64,000 nt of DNA from Coriobacteriia bacterium. Its GTDB lineage: Bacteria > Actinomycetota > Coriobacteriia > Anaerosomatales > PHET01. A program made the translations under genes and the position numbers. The DNA lies in assembly GCA_034370385.1 (NCBI GenBank), contig JAXMKZ010000023.1:1-64000 (forward strand). The letters run 5' to 3'. Of the stretch, positions 1-7,769 are shown piece after piece (the first letter of the stretch is position 1; each line of letters starts with the position of its first letter). The notes below the pieces were generated by a model. The model did not search any database and was not told where the DNA came from. It saw only the letters and a program-made list of their open reading frames with translations.

Positions 1-2
1 AA

Positions 3-131
3 CGGCAGCGTCGTCTCTATGAGCTCGTCTCACTCAAGGAATCGATCAGGAGAAGGGAGGTGCAGGCACCCGATTTCGACGACATCTATGATGAGTCAAC
101 GAAGGTGACGTTCGACGACATTCTTACGTGA
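3..131 (+). CDS. C-terminal end of an unidentified protein (5' truncated)
   Basis: An open frame enters from the left edge and ends at TGA 129-131, giving a 42-residue C-terminus. It is basic at first (RRREVQAPDF) and then acidic (DDIYDESTKVTFDDILT). The acidic, codon-regular end and the convergent arrangement with rluD (17 bp away) look like a real gene terminus, but no motif identifies the family. An imperfect inverted repeat at 149-175, inside the 3' end of rluD, could serve as its terminator. The product cannot be assigned from this fragment. Confidence 0.5.
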   Translation, partial: RQRRLYELVSLKESIRRREVQAPDFDDIYDESTKVTFDDILT

Positions 132-147
132 GGCAACGGGCGGGCAA

Positions 148-1173
148 TCAGGGCTCGCAGCGGCCCGAGACCCTGCCGGCCCGAAGCAGCGCCCAGACCT
201 CGTCGCCTGCTGAGGTGGTGCTCGTCGAATCGGGTTCGATGTGCGAAAGAAGCGTCGCCAGGTCCGCAGGCGGCGGGTCGACGAAGCACAGTCGCTCGCC
301 CGTGACGGGGTGTACGACCTCGAGCCGGTACGAGTGCAGAAACTGCCGCCCCAAACCAAGGTCGGCCTTGGGACGCTTGAGGCCGTAGACCTGGTCGCCC
401 ACGCACGGATGCTTGATGTAGGCCATGTGCACCCGAATCTGGTGCGTGCGGCCGGTGTAGAGCTTGCATTCCAGCAAGGTGAAGCCGTCGTCATGGGCGC
501 CGGCCTCGTAGCGTCCGAGCACCCGAAACGTCGTGACACACTGCTTCGCGTCCGGATTATCGGACACGCTCATGCGCATCCTCTCGCGCGAATCACGTGC
601 TATCGGCGCATCGATGATCCCGGAATCGGGTGCTATCCAGCCGTGCACGAGCGTGAGGTATCTGCGCTCGACCGCACGGATCTTGATCGCCTCCTGAAGC
701 GCGTCTTGGGTGTCGTCGGTCTTAGCCGCCATCATCAGACCGCTCGTGTCCTTGTCGAGCCGATGAACGATCCCCGGGCGGTCCTCGCCCTGAAGGCCGC
801 CGAGTTCCTTTGCGTGGAAGAGCAGCGCGTTGACGAGGGTTCCCGACCAGTGCCCCTGAGCCGGGTGGACCACGAGGCCTGCCTGCTTCGACAGCACGAT
901 CATGTGATCGTCCTCAAACAGGATGTCGAGCGGGATAGGCTCGGGCTGGAGCTCTGTCGAGGCAGCGGGCGGCACCTCCACTTCGATGCGCTCCCCCGTG
1001 CGCACCGCGTACTTCTTGGCCGCAGGCTGCCCGTCCACCGTGACGAGACCCTCCTCGACGAGGCGAGCGCCCGCAGATCTACTCTGCACGACCTCAAGCG
1101 TGCCAAGCAGGGCGTCGAGGCGCATCCCCTGCTCGAGTTCGGTCACGATGTGCTCGTGGAAGTCGGTGGCCAC
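148..1173 (-). CDS. rluD: RluA/RluD-family 23S rRNA pseudouridine synthase
   Basis: Isomerises uridine to pseudouridine in structured RNA. RluD acts on helix 69 of 23S rRNA; the exact target here is inferred. An S4 RNA-binding domain occupies about residues 17-70 (RLDALLG, GLVTVDGQ). The synthase domain has HRLDKDTSGL at 137-146, with the catalytic Asp at 140, plus the RTHQIRVH motif near the C-terminal third. The length of 341 aa is typical. The start is GTG at 1171-1173, directly abutting the lspA stop, so translation is probably coupled. It is the last gene of ileS-traR-lspA-rluD, an order common in Gram-positive bacteria. RluA, RluC and RluD paralogues cannot be told apart by eye. Confidence 0.92.
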   Translation of the reverse strand: MATDFHEHIVTELEQGMRLDALLGTLEVVQSRSAGARLVEEGLVTVDGQPAAKKYAVRTGERIEVEVPPAASTELQPEPIPLDILFEDDHMIVLSKQAGLVVHPAQGHWSGTLVNALLFHAKELGGLQGEDRPGIVHRLDKDTSGLMMAAKTDDTQDALQEAIKIRAVERRYLTLVHGWIAPDSGIIDAPIARDSRERMRMSVSDNPDAKQCVTTFRVLGRYEAGAHDDGFTLLECKLYTGRTHQIRVHMAYIKHPCVGDQVYGLKRPKADLGLGRQFLHSYRLEVVHPVTGERLCFVDPPPADLATLLSHIEPDSTSTTSAGDEVWALLRAGRVSGRCEP

Positions 1174-1776
1174 CTATCCGCGTCCTTCGGTCACTGCATC
1201 GTCATCGAGCGCCGATGCTGTTTCGGGCGGGGGCGCCGACTCCGGCGCTTCGGAAGCCTTGACCTCCACCCCCGGGCGTTGAGGTTCCGGCGCAAACAGG
1301 AGCCAGACGATCAGAATCGCGGTGCCGGTGACGATCGCCGCGTCAGCGACGTTGAAGACGGGGAAATCCACGAACGCGAACGAGAGGAAGTCGGTGACGC
1401 GCCCGATGACGGCGCGATCGATCAGGTTGCCCACCGCACCTGCTGTGATGAGCGCCAGGGCGACGATGATGATGGCGAGGTTCGGACGGGCCCGGCGCCA
1501 GTAGCCGGCGATGACGACGAGTACCACGAGCGAGACCGCGATGAAGACCGGCTGCCGTCCCGGAAACAGCCCGAATGCGGCACCTATGTTGCGAACGTAC
1601 GTCAGGTCGATGAAGCCGGGCAGAAACGAACGCAGCTCACCGGGGAGCATGGACGCACGAACCGCTGCCTTCGTCGCCTGGTCGAGAGCGAGCACCACCA
1701 CCGCGATCGCCCAGAAGACGCGCGCCGGGTGATGCAGCTCTACCGGCTCTCTTCGGCTTCCTTGCACTTCACGCAC
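1174..1776 (-). CDS. lspA: Lipoprotein signal peptidase (signal peptidase II)
   Basis: Membrane aspartyl protease that cleaves diacylglyceryl-modified prolipoproteins before the lipobox cysteine. Four hydrophobic segments are visible (about 20-38, 75-92, 99-117, 142-160). The two catalytic aspartates lie in GNLIDR (Asp120) and FNVADAAI (Asp145). A hydrophilic tail of about 40 residues rich in A, E and P follows the last segment and is longer than usual. The ATG start overlaps traR/dksA by 37 nt. No better start follows before the first membrane segment, though the true start could be slightly internal. Likely substrates in this window are the BmpA-like and DUF4349 lipoproteins. Confidence 0.93.
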   Translation of the reverse strand: MREVQGSRREPVELHHPARVFWAIAVVVLALDQATKAAVRASMLPGELRSFLPGFIDLTYVRNIGAAFGLFPGRQPVFIAVSLVVLVVIAGYWRRARPNLAIIIVALALITAGAVGNLIDRAVIGRVTDFLSFAFVDFPVFNVADAAIVTGTAILIVWLLFAPEPQRPGVEVKASEAPESAPPPETASALDDDAVTEGRG

Positions 1777-2105
1777 AGACTGGCTGTGGGCACAGCCTCC
1801 AGCCGTTCTTCCGGGATGTCGACGCCGCAGCGCTCACACACTCCATAGGTGTCGGCATCGATTCGATTCACGGCGTTTCGTACCGCCACGAGTTGGTCTC
1901 TCAGGTTCTCCTCCAAGGTAAGGTCCAGCTCCCGCTCGAATGTCGCGGAGCCCTGATCGGCCATATGATCGCGATAGGCGTTCTCGCCGCTGGCCTCAGA
2001 GAGCAGTTCGCGCTCGCCGGAATCGAGCTCGTGCACCTCCGCCTCAAGGCGGGTCAGTCGCTCGCGCAGGTCGGCCTCGAGATGTGAGCGTGTCGTGTCA
2101 TCCAT
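1740..2105 (-). CDS. TraR/DksA-type zinc-finger regulator
   Basis: A 121-aa protein with an N-terminal coiled coil (about 5-35) and a C-terminal four-cysteine zinc finger: Cys90, Cys93, Cys111 and Cys114 (CERCG ... CVKC). This is the TraR/DksA family, whose members bind RNA polymerase through the secondary channel. The start at ATG 2103-2105 is chosen because AAGGAGGG sits about 7 nt upstream; a longer frame to 2135 lacks such a site. The gene lies between ileS and lspA, a frequent Gram-positive arrangement (compare yteA-like genes). Whether it responds to ppGpp is unknown; the acidic coiled-coil tip of DksA is not obvious. Confidence 0.88.
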   Translation of the reverse strand: MDDTTRSHLEADLRERLTRLEAEVHELDSGERELLSEASGENAYRDHMADQGSATFERELDLTLEENLRDQLVAVRNAVNRIDADTYGVCERCGVDIPEERLEAVPTASLCVKCKEAEESR

Positions 2106-2136
2106 GGTGCGACCCTCCTTGGCGAATCTATACACA

Positions 2137-2162
2137 AGCGCCCGGCATGCGGGCCGGGCGCT
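2137..2162 (-). terminator. Hairpin after ileS
   Basis: A perfect 10-bp stem (AGCGCCCGGC with GCCGGGCGCT) and a 6-nt loop lie 52 nt beyond the ileS stop and 32 nt before the traR start. On the minus strand it is followed by TTGTGTATAG, which is only moderately T-rich, so it could be a weak terminator or an mRNA-processing hairpin between ileS and the traR-lspA-rluD genes. Confidence 0.5.
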
Positions 2163-2213
2163 CGGTCTTGACCGGATAGGTGGATTATACCCTGCGAACG
2201 GCGAACCTTCTCG

Positions 2214-4979
2214 TCACAGGCGCTCTGACAGCACTGCGGCACACCGCACGCACACGTCCGGATGTGCGCGATCCGTGCCCAGCTCACGGTAGTTCCAGCA
2301 GCGTGGGCACTTCTCGCCCGAGGCGGATTCGACCGTGACCGCCAGCTCCTCGCCGGTCTCGATACTCACCTCGGAGACGATGAAGTGCTCGGCGAGAAGA
2401 CCGTCGGCGCACGCGCGCAGCACCTCTGCCATCTCGACCGGAGCCGTGAGCAGAATCGTCGCCTCCTGGCTCTTCCCGATCCTCTTGTCGTTGCGGGCAT
2501 CCTCAAGGGCTTTGGTGACCGCCTCGCGCGCCTGCAGCACCACGGCGTACTCCCGACGTAGGGCGGCCGCGTCTGAGACGGGAACCTCCATCGAGGGCCA
2601 ATCAGCCAGGTGGACGCTGTCGGCATCGCGCAGGGACGCGGGCATCAGCTCCCACACCTCTTCACAGGTGAACGCGAGAACCGGTGCGAGCACACGGACC
2701 AGCACGTCAAGAATCCGCGCGAGGACCGTCTGGGCGCTCCTGCGCGAGGTTGATTCGGCGGCATCGGCATACAGCCGATCCTTGAGGACATCGAGATAGA
2801 TGCTCGACAGATCACCGGTATAGTCCGAGATCGCGCGCATCACCTGATAGAACCGCCACTCGTCATAGACTGTCGTGACCCGCTCAAGCAGGTCTGAGAG
2901 TTCGACCAGCGCGAAGCGATCCAGCTCAGGCATGTCGGCCCACGCGACCTCGGTCGCAGGATCGTAGTCGTAGAGGTTAGAGAGCAGGAAGCGAAACGTG
3001 TTGCGAATGCGGCGATAGCTCTCCGATGTGCGGTCGAGGATCTCGGAGGACACGCTGACGTCCTGGCCGTAGTCGGCGCTGGCTACCCACAGGCGCACGA
3101 TGTCTGCACCCGATTTGGCGATGACGTCGAGGGGCGATACGACGTTGCCGAGGGATTTTGACATCTTGCGACCGTCGCCGTCGACGATGAACCCGTGCGT
3201 GAGGACCCGCTCGAACGGTGCATGGCCGTACGCGCCCGAACTCGTGAGCAGCGCCGACTGGAACCACCCACGGTGCTGGTCCGAACCTTCGAGGTACATC
3301 TCTGCCGGACGGTGCAGCTCGGGACGGGTCTCGAGGACGCTCGTGTGCGAGACGCCGCTCTCCCACCACACGTCGACGATGTCGTCCTCAGCCGCGATAT
3401 CGTCGACACCGGCACCGCAGCGCGAGCAGGCCGTGTCAGCGGGAAGATACTCGCGTGGCTGCAGGGTGAACCACGCGTCGGCGCCCTTGGTCTCGAACAG
3501 GTCGATGACGGCATCGAGCGTGGCTTCCGTGGCGATGGTCTCGGAGCACTTCAGGCACTTGTGGACCGGGATGGGCACGCCCCAGGCGCGCTGGCGGCTG
3601 ATGCACCAGTCAGGACGATCGCCCACCATCGCCGAGATTCGGTTGACGCTCCAGGCGGGGATCCACTCCACCTCGCCGATGGCCTTCATCGCAGTGTCAC
3701 GCAGTCCCGTGCGATCCATGGACACGAACCACTGCTCCGTCGCACGGAAGATGACCGGCTGCTTGCAGCGCCAGCAATGGGGGTAGCTGTGGCTGATCTT
3801 GGTGGCGGCGACAAGCGTGCCGCGCTCGCCCAGCCACTCGATGATCTTCGGGTTGGCGGAGCGAACATCCAGGCCGGCGAACGGCCCACCGCCCGCGTCG
3901 AAGGTGCCGTCATCGAGAACCGGCATCGGCATCGGCAGACCGAACTTCTGGCCCACGAGGTAGTCGTCCTCGCCGTGCCCGGGCGCGGTGTGAACAGCGC
4001 CGGTACCCGTCGAGAGCTCGACGTGGCTGCCGGTGATGATGACGCCGTGCACGTCATCGTGGATGGGCTGGGCGTACTTCAGCCCGGCGAGTTCGGCGCC
4101 CTTGACGCGCGGACCGACGACCTCATGAGCTTCCCAGCCGGCCACCTCGGCGACCGCTGACACGAGTTCCTCAGCAAGCACCATGACGCGCCCGTCAGCC
4201 AGCCGGACGCCCACGTAATCGGCAGACTCCGCGAGGGTGACCGCGACGTTCGCGGGCAAGGTCCACGGGGTCGTCGTCCAGATCAGCATCGACGCCGCTC
4301 CGAACCCGTCCCACGGAGTCTCGCCCGTGAAGCGAAACGCTACGTAGATGGAGTTCGATGTCTCATCCGAGTACTCGATCTCTGCCTCGGCGAGCGCAGT
4401 GTGGCAACGGATGCACCAGTGGATGGGCTTCGCGCCCTTGTAGACAGCGCCATCCAGATACATCTTCTTGAAGATTCGTACGTTACCCGCCTCGTAGGCC
4501 GGATTCAGCGTCAGGTATGGGTCGTCCCAATCACCGAGCACCCCGAGCCGCTTGAACTCATCACGCTGGACCCCGACGAAACGCATCGCCCACTCGCGGC
4601 ACTTCGCCCGCAGATCCGCCTGGCTGATCAACTTCATGGCCTCAGGTCCGAGCTCTTTCTCGACCTGATGCTCGATGGGCTGCCCGTGGCAGTCCCAGCC
4701 CGGTACGTACGGCGAGTAGAAGCCGCGCATGGTCTTGTACTTGACCACGATGTCCTTCAGGACCTTGTTGTACGCGGTTCCCATGTGGATGTGGCCGTTC
4801 GCGTACGGCGGTCCGTCGTGCAGCACGAACGGCGTCGCCCCCGCCCGGTTCTGAAGCGCACGTGCGTGCACGTCGATCCGATCCCATTTCTCCAGCCACA
4901 AAGGCTCGCGCTGCGACAGCGACGCCCGCATGGGGAACTCAGTCTGCGGCAGGTTCATCGTGCTCTTGTAGTCAGCCAC
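2214..4979 (-). CDS. ileS: Isoleucyl-tRNA synthetase
   Basis: Charges tRNA-Ile with isoleucine. The class I signatures are present: HIHMG in the N-terminal Rossmann fold (after DGPPYANG) and KMSKS (GRKMSKSLGN). The editing domain between them is visible (WTTTPWTLPANVAV). The C-terminal zinc-binding segment has two CxxC pairs (CPRCWN and CVRCA), as in bacterial-type IleRS. The length of 921 aa is standard. The GTG start at 4977-4979 is chosen because GAGAAGGAA lies about 7 nt upstream; the 26-residue extension to 5057 lies in the leader. Expression is expected to be controlled by the T-box leader immediately upstream. Confidence 0.96.
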   Translation of the reverse strand: MADYKSTMNLPQTEFPMRASLSQREPLWLEKWDRIDVHARALQNRAGATPFVLHDGPPYANGHIHMGTAYNKVLKDIVVKYKTMRGFYSPYVPGWDCHGQPIEHQVEKELGPEAMKLISQADLRAKCREWAMRFVGVQRDEFKRLGVLGDWDDPYLTLNPAYEAGNVRIFKKMYLDGAVYKGAKPIHWCIRCHTALAEAEIEYSDETSNSIYVAFRFTGETPWDGFGAASMLIWTTTPWTLPANVAVTLAESADYVGVRLADGRVMVLAEELVSAVAEVAGWEAHEVVGPRVKGAELAGLKYAQPIHDDVHGVIITGSHVELSTGTGAVHTAPGHGEDDYLVGQKFGLPMPMPVLDDGTFDAGGGPFAGLDVRSANPKIIEWLGERGTLVAATKISHSYPHCWRCKQPVIFRATEQWFVSMDRTGLRDTAMKAIGEVEWIPAWSVNRISAMVGDRPDWCISRQRAWGVPIPVHKCLKCSETIATEATLDAVIDLFETKGADAWFTLQPREYLPADTACSRCGAGVDDIAAEDDIVDVWWESGVSHTSVLETRPELHRPAEMYLEGSDQHRGWFQSALLTSSGAYGHAPFERVLTHGFIVDGDGRKMSKSLGNVVSPLDVIAKSGADIVRLWVASADYGQDVSVSSEILDRTSESYRRIRNTFRFLLSNLYDYDPATEVAWADMPELDRFALVELSDLLERVTTVYDEWRFYQVMRAISDYTGDLSSIYLDVLKDRLYADAAESTSRRSAQTVLARILDVLVRVLAPVLAFTCEEVWELMPASLRDADSVHLADWPSMEVPVSDAAALRREYAVVLQAREAVTKALEDARNDKRIGKSQEATILLTAPVEMAEVLRACADGLLAEHFIVSEVSIETGEELAVTVESASGEKCPRCWNYRELGTDRAHPDVCVRCAAVLSERL

Positions 4980-5330
4980 GTCGGTATTCCTTCTCTCGTC
5001 TTGGCCCCGCGTCCCTTGCGCGAACGCAAAGAAGCGCACCTCATCACGGCATCTCACACGCCGGGACGAAGCGCGCTCGCGTCACGAGTGCTCTCCGCGG
5101 TACCACCCAGCTTGCGACTCACCCTGAACCCCGCATTCGGGCCAGGTCGTCGCCACTCGGCTGCCCGGTAACGGGGGCGACCGCCGAAGCCTACCGGGCG
5201 ATCGCTCGCCGTTCGGTTCGGGGCTCAGGGGTGATGTGGTTCGCGAAGTCGCACCCGCGGGCTTGCACCGATATCCCGCTCGCTGGTGAGGCGACGATTC
5301 GCGCCACGCGTCCCCGTCAACGCCTAGTGC
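4980..5330 (-). promoter_or_regulatory. T-box leader (tRNA-Ile-sensing riboswitch) of ileS
   Basis: The minus strand carries CTGGGTGGTACCGCGG at 5110-5095, matching the T-box consensus that pairs with uncharged tRNA acceptor ends. About 150-170 nt upstream lie a Stem I-like GGTGCAAGCCCG and then GAACCACATCACCCC. The ATC at 5235-5233 is a plausible isoleucine specifier, which fits ileS. There are about 115 nt between the T-box and the GTG start and no hairpin followed by a U-tract, so control of translation rather than transcription attenuation seems more likely, as known for actinobacterial ileS T-boxes. The folding details are inference. Confidence 0.85.
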
Positions 5331-5333
5331 CGG

Positions 5334-5342
5334 ATTGTAGCA
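5334..5342 (-). promoter_or_regulatory. Probable ileS promoter (extended -10)
   Basis: The minus strand reads TGCTACAAT, an extended -10 (TGnTACAAT), just upstream of the T-box leader. It would place the transcript start near 5327. No convincing -35 is seen at 17 bp, which is acceptable for an extended -10 promoter. Confidence 0.5.
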
Positions 5343-5402
5343 CGCAGCCCGGTCGGCGAAGGAGCAAGACGAGCGGCACGAAACGGTCCGTACCGGAAGG
5401 GC

Positions 5403-5957
5403 CTAGCATCCCGTCTCGCTCCACAGGGCGTAGGCGTCGTCGATGCGGTGGTGCGTGCATTCGTAGCGCAGGAGGCTCGGATCGAGGTCGCCCAGCCGAA
5501 CGCGGTCGAGCCCGTCGGCGTCCTTGAGGGCGCGAAACACGCACAGGTAGGAGCCCTCGGACTCCCCGGTCCACCGTGCCGCGCGCTCGGCGTGCTCCTC
5601 AGATCCGCAGTGATGGGTGATCGCGAAGAGCGCCAGGTCAAGCACGAACGGGTCGATGCCGTTGTGAAGCCCGAGTCCGACGAGCTTCCCCGCGCTCTTC
5701 GCCCCGTGGTAGTAGTCCGCCCCATCGTGAGTGCGACCGATGTCGTGCCACACCGCTGCGTGGTGAAGTGCCTCGCGCTGGTACGCGGCAAACCCTTCAC
5801 GATCGGCTATCCACATCGCATGCACGCGCACCCGGGCTCCGTGGTTCACTCCGTGGATGGTGCGCGACGCGTCATGGCCGTCAGGACGGACGAACCACCG
5901 CGGGTCGAAGTGCGAGCGGGCCTCATCAAACGCCAGCCGCAGGTCCTCTCTGAGCAT
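5403..5957 (-). CDS. HD-domain phosphohydrolase-like protein
   Basis: A soluble 184-aa protein with the HD-superfamily metal ligands: an early His (IHGVNHGARV), the diagnostic HD pair in HHAAVWHDIGRTHDG, and downstream His residues in ITHHCGSEEH. HD proteins hydrolyse phosphoesters of nucleotides or related substrates; the substrate here is unknown. The ATG start at 5955-5957 is preceded by GGGGAGGAA at good spacing; the upstream extension to 6011 has no such site. It sits between the ileS leader and a small unknown gene on the same strand. Assignment stops at superfamily level. Confidence 0.75.
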   Translation of the reverse strand: MLREDLRLAFDEARSHFDPRWFVRPDGHDASRTIHGVNHGARVRVHAMWIADREGFAAYQREALHHAAVWHDIGRTHDGADYYHGAKSAGKLVGLGLHNGIDPFVLDLALFAITHHCGSEEHAERAARWTGESEGSYLCVFRALKDADGLDRVRLGDLDPSLLRYECTHHRIDDAYALWSETGC

Positions 5958-6008
5958 TGGTTCCTCCCCTGAAGCGATGATCCAACGGGACGCACCCATT
6001 GTGGCGCG

Positions 6009-6033
6009 CACGTACGCGCGAAACGCGCACGTG
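6009..6033 (-). terminator. Hairpin downstream of the 82-aa unknown gene
   Basis: The inverted repeat CACGT-A-CGCG / CGCG-C-ACGTG has a CGAAA loop and one A.C mismatch. It lies between the end of the gene at 6093 and the HD-protein start at 5957. No T-tract follows, so terminator function is only possible. Confidence 0.3.
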
Positions 6034-6092
6034 TGAGGCGGCGAAGAACCGCAGCTAGGAAGGCTCTTGACACGCTCGAAGGTGACGGCCCG

Positions 6093-6341
6093 CTAGTCAG
6101 CGATCGGGGTGATGTACGTGATGGCTGACAGGGCGATCGCGACGAACTCCTGCTGCGTACCGGCGCGGTACTCCTGTCCGCGCTCGTTGATCGCAACATC
6201 CGACAAACACAAGAACTTCTTGTCGTAGTTGTTGAGGTGGTCCGACAGCCGATAGGTGTCATCCACGATGGGCTTGTGAACGACCCCCCGAAACGTGCGC
6301 TCTGATGTCTCGACGAGCACCTTGATCTGTTCGTGCGTCAC
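6093..6341 (-). CDS. Small conserved-looking hypothetical protein
   Basis: An 82-aa protein with no membrane segment. The pattern RLSDHLNNYDKKFLCLSDV resembles small DUF6812-type beta-rich proteins in which an RLSD-LN element is followed by a hydrophobic strand; this is only a visual resemblance. The GTG start at 6339-6341 is preceded by GGGGAGGAAC, a strong ribosome-binding site, which supports that it is expressed. It is followed by the HD-protein gene and preceded at 49 bp by the DUF167 gene on the same strand. Function unknown. Confidence 0.7.
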   Translation of the reverse strand: MTHEQIKVLVETSERTFRGVVHKPIVDDTYRLSDHLNNYDKKFLCLSDVAINERGQEYRAGTQQEFVAIALSAITYITPIAD

Positions 6342-6390
6342 TTCGTTCCTCCCCGCCGATGCTTTCGCGCCGGTCCCTCGAATCTACCTT

Positions 6391-6669
6391 TCACCGTAAC
6401 GGAGCGCCCGGCCCCCCGAACACTCGCTCGACTTCCGCATCGCCAGCTCCCTCGACCTCGAGCGTCTTGTGCCGCGATGTCTCTCCGCGCACCACGCTCA
6501 CCGAGCTTTTCGCCACCCCGAGCGCCGCAGCGACCACCTTGCACACCGCGAAGTTCGCCTTGCCCCCTTCGGGCGGCGCTGTGACGCGGACCATCAGCTC
6601 GTCGCCCCGCCAGCCGCACACCTCGTCACGCAGCGATTTGGGGGTCGCGTGAACACGCAGCCGCACCAT
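6391..6669 (-). CDS. DUF167 (YggU-family) protein
   Basis: A 92-aa protein with the family hallmark VTAPPEGGKANFAVCKVV and the preceding RVHATPKS strand. DUF167 proteins (YggU, human C15orf40) are small alpha/beta proteins of unknown function, frequently encoded near yggT, yggS, proC and divIVA as here. It starts 5 bp after the divIVA stop, so it is probably co-transcribed with the post-ftsZ division genes. The length is normal for the family. Confidence 0.9.
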   Translation of the reverse strand: MVRLRVHATPKSLRDEVCGWRGDELMVRVTAPPEGGKANFAVCKVVAAALGVAKSSVSVVRGETSRHKTLEVEGAGDAEVERVFGGPGAPLR

Positions 6670-6674
6670 CTCGG

Positions 6675-7460
6675 TCAGTCGATCTCCTCGATATCGAGAT
6701 CGTCCTCCCGTTCGCCCAGCGCATCGAACGACGGCATCTTGAACTCGCCGGGGTCGACGAAGGACAGGTCGTCGGGGACATCGGGCTCGCCGATCTCCCC
6801 CAGCGTCACGCTCTGGACGAAGCCGGGCCTCGGCGGATCGGGAACCGGGGCAGAAGCGACCGGGTCGACTGATTCGGCCGGCGCAGGTGCCTCAACAGCA
6901 ATCGGCTGAGACACCACCGGGGCAGGTTGCATCGTCGGTGCCACCGCCTCGCGCACAGCCACGTCGCCGATCACGCCCTCGTCGGTCTGCCCGAGCAGAA
7001 CATCGATATCGCTCGGCAGCGGTATCTCGCTGACCTCGCGCAGATTGCTCTCGAGGAGCGCACGATAGCGAGCGCGGAACTCCTCCTCCGCCTGCTTGAT
7101 GCGCACGAGTTCGTTGGCTACCAGCTGCTTCTTTGACAGCGCGTTGTGGATGATCTCCTTGGCCTTGCTGTCGGCGTCGCGCAGGACGGCGTCGGCATCC
7201 ACACGCGCCTTGGCCTGGATCTCATCGGCCGAGCGCTGCGCCGCCATCAGCGTGTTGTTGATGGTGTGGCGCTGCATCTCGTATTCGTTGACTTTGGCCG
7301 AAGCGGTGTCGAGCCGCTCGGACAGGTCGATGTTCTCCTTGAAGAGCCGCTCGAGCTCGTCGGCGACCTCGTCGAGGAAGCCGTCGACCTGCTCCTCGTT
7401 GTAGCCGCGCAACGAGTGGCCGAACTCCTTATGGTGAATGTCGAGCGGTGTGAGCTTCAT
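6675..7460 (-). CDS. divIVA: DivIVA-domain cell-division/polarity protein
   Basis: A membrane-curvature-sensing coiled-coil scaffold that organises poles and septum (Wag31 in actinobacteria). The N-terminal lipid-binding domain is clear (LTPLDIHHKEFGHSLRGYNEEQVDGFLDEV, about residues 3-32). A long coiled coil follows to about residue 150, then a low-complexity P/A/V region, and a conserved-looking acidic C-terminus rich in D and E. The ATG start is preceded by GGGAAGGACC. It lies downstream of yggT-proC-sepF in the usual Gram-positive order. The length of 261 aa is within the actinobacterial range. Confidence 0.95.
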   Translation of the reverse strand: MKLTPLDIHHKEFGHSLRGYNEEQVDGFLDEVADELERLFKENIDLSERLDTASAKVNEYEMQRHTINNTLMAAQRSADEIQAKARVDADAVLRDADSKAKEIIHNALSKKQLVANELVRIKQAEEEFRARYRALLESNLREVSEIPLPSDIDVLLGQTDEGVIGDVAVREAVAPTMQPAPVVSQPIAVEAPAPAESVDPVASAPVPDPPRPGFVQSVTLGEIGEPDVPDDLSFVDPGEFKMPSFDALGEREDDLDIEEID

Positions 7461-7505
7461 CGATGGTCCTTCCCGGTGGCCGGAGCCGCGCCTTCGCGTC
7501 CCGTC

Positions 7506-7769
7506 TTAGCCCAGCACCTGCGCGAGTGCGCGTGCTGCGAACTGCAGGACAAGTATCGCCACGATCGGCGAAATATCAACCGCCCCTATCGGAGGAATGA
7601 ACCTGCGGAAGAGGCCCAGATAAGGCTCGACGATGCTCTCGAGCACTCCCTTGATGTCGGCGACGACGCCCGACACAGGAAACCAAGACAGCAGGATGTA
7701 GGCGATGATCAGGTAGATGTAGAACTGGATGATCTGGAAGACGATGCCGATGGCCATGGTGAGACTCAC
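7506..7769 (-). CDS. yggT: YggT-family membrane protein
   Basis: An 87-aa integral membrane protein with two hydrophobic helices (about 5-28 and 66-84) around the family motif IIAYILLSWFP and EPYLGLFRRFIPPIG. The role is unknown; YggT/YlmG homologues are linked to division and to nucleoid or thylakoid distribution and are nearly always next to sepF. The GTG start at 7767-7769 overlaps the proC stop by 3 nt (GTGA), suggesting translational coupling. An ATG five codons in is an alternative start. Confidence 0.92.
   Translation of the reverse strand: MSLTMAIGIVFQIIQFYIYLIIAYILLSWFPVSGVVADIKGVLESIVEPYLGLFRRFIPPIGAVDISPIVAILVLQFAARALAQVLG

Noticed and set aside
241-1848. Long + strand open frame of 535 codons opposite rluD and lspA
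   Set aside because: High GC content gives long shadow frames. The minus-strand genes carry clear catalytic motifs, while this frame is R/H/D/E-rich without motifs or a ribosome-binding site.
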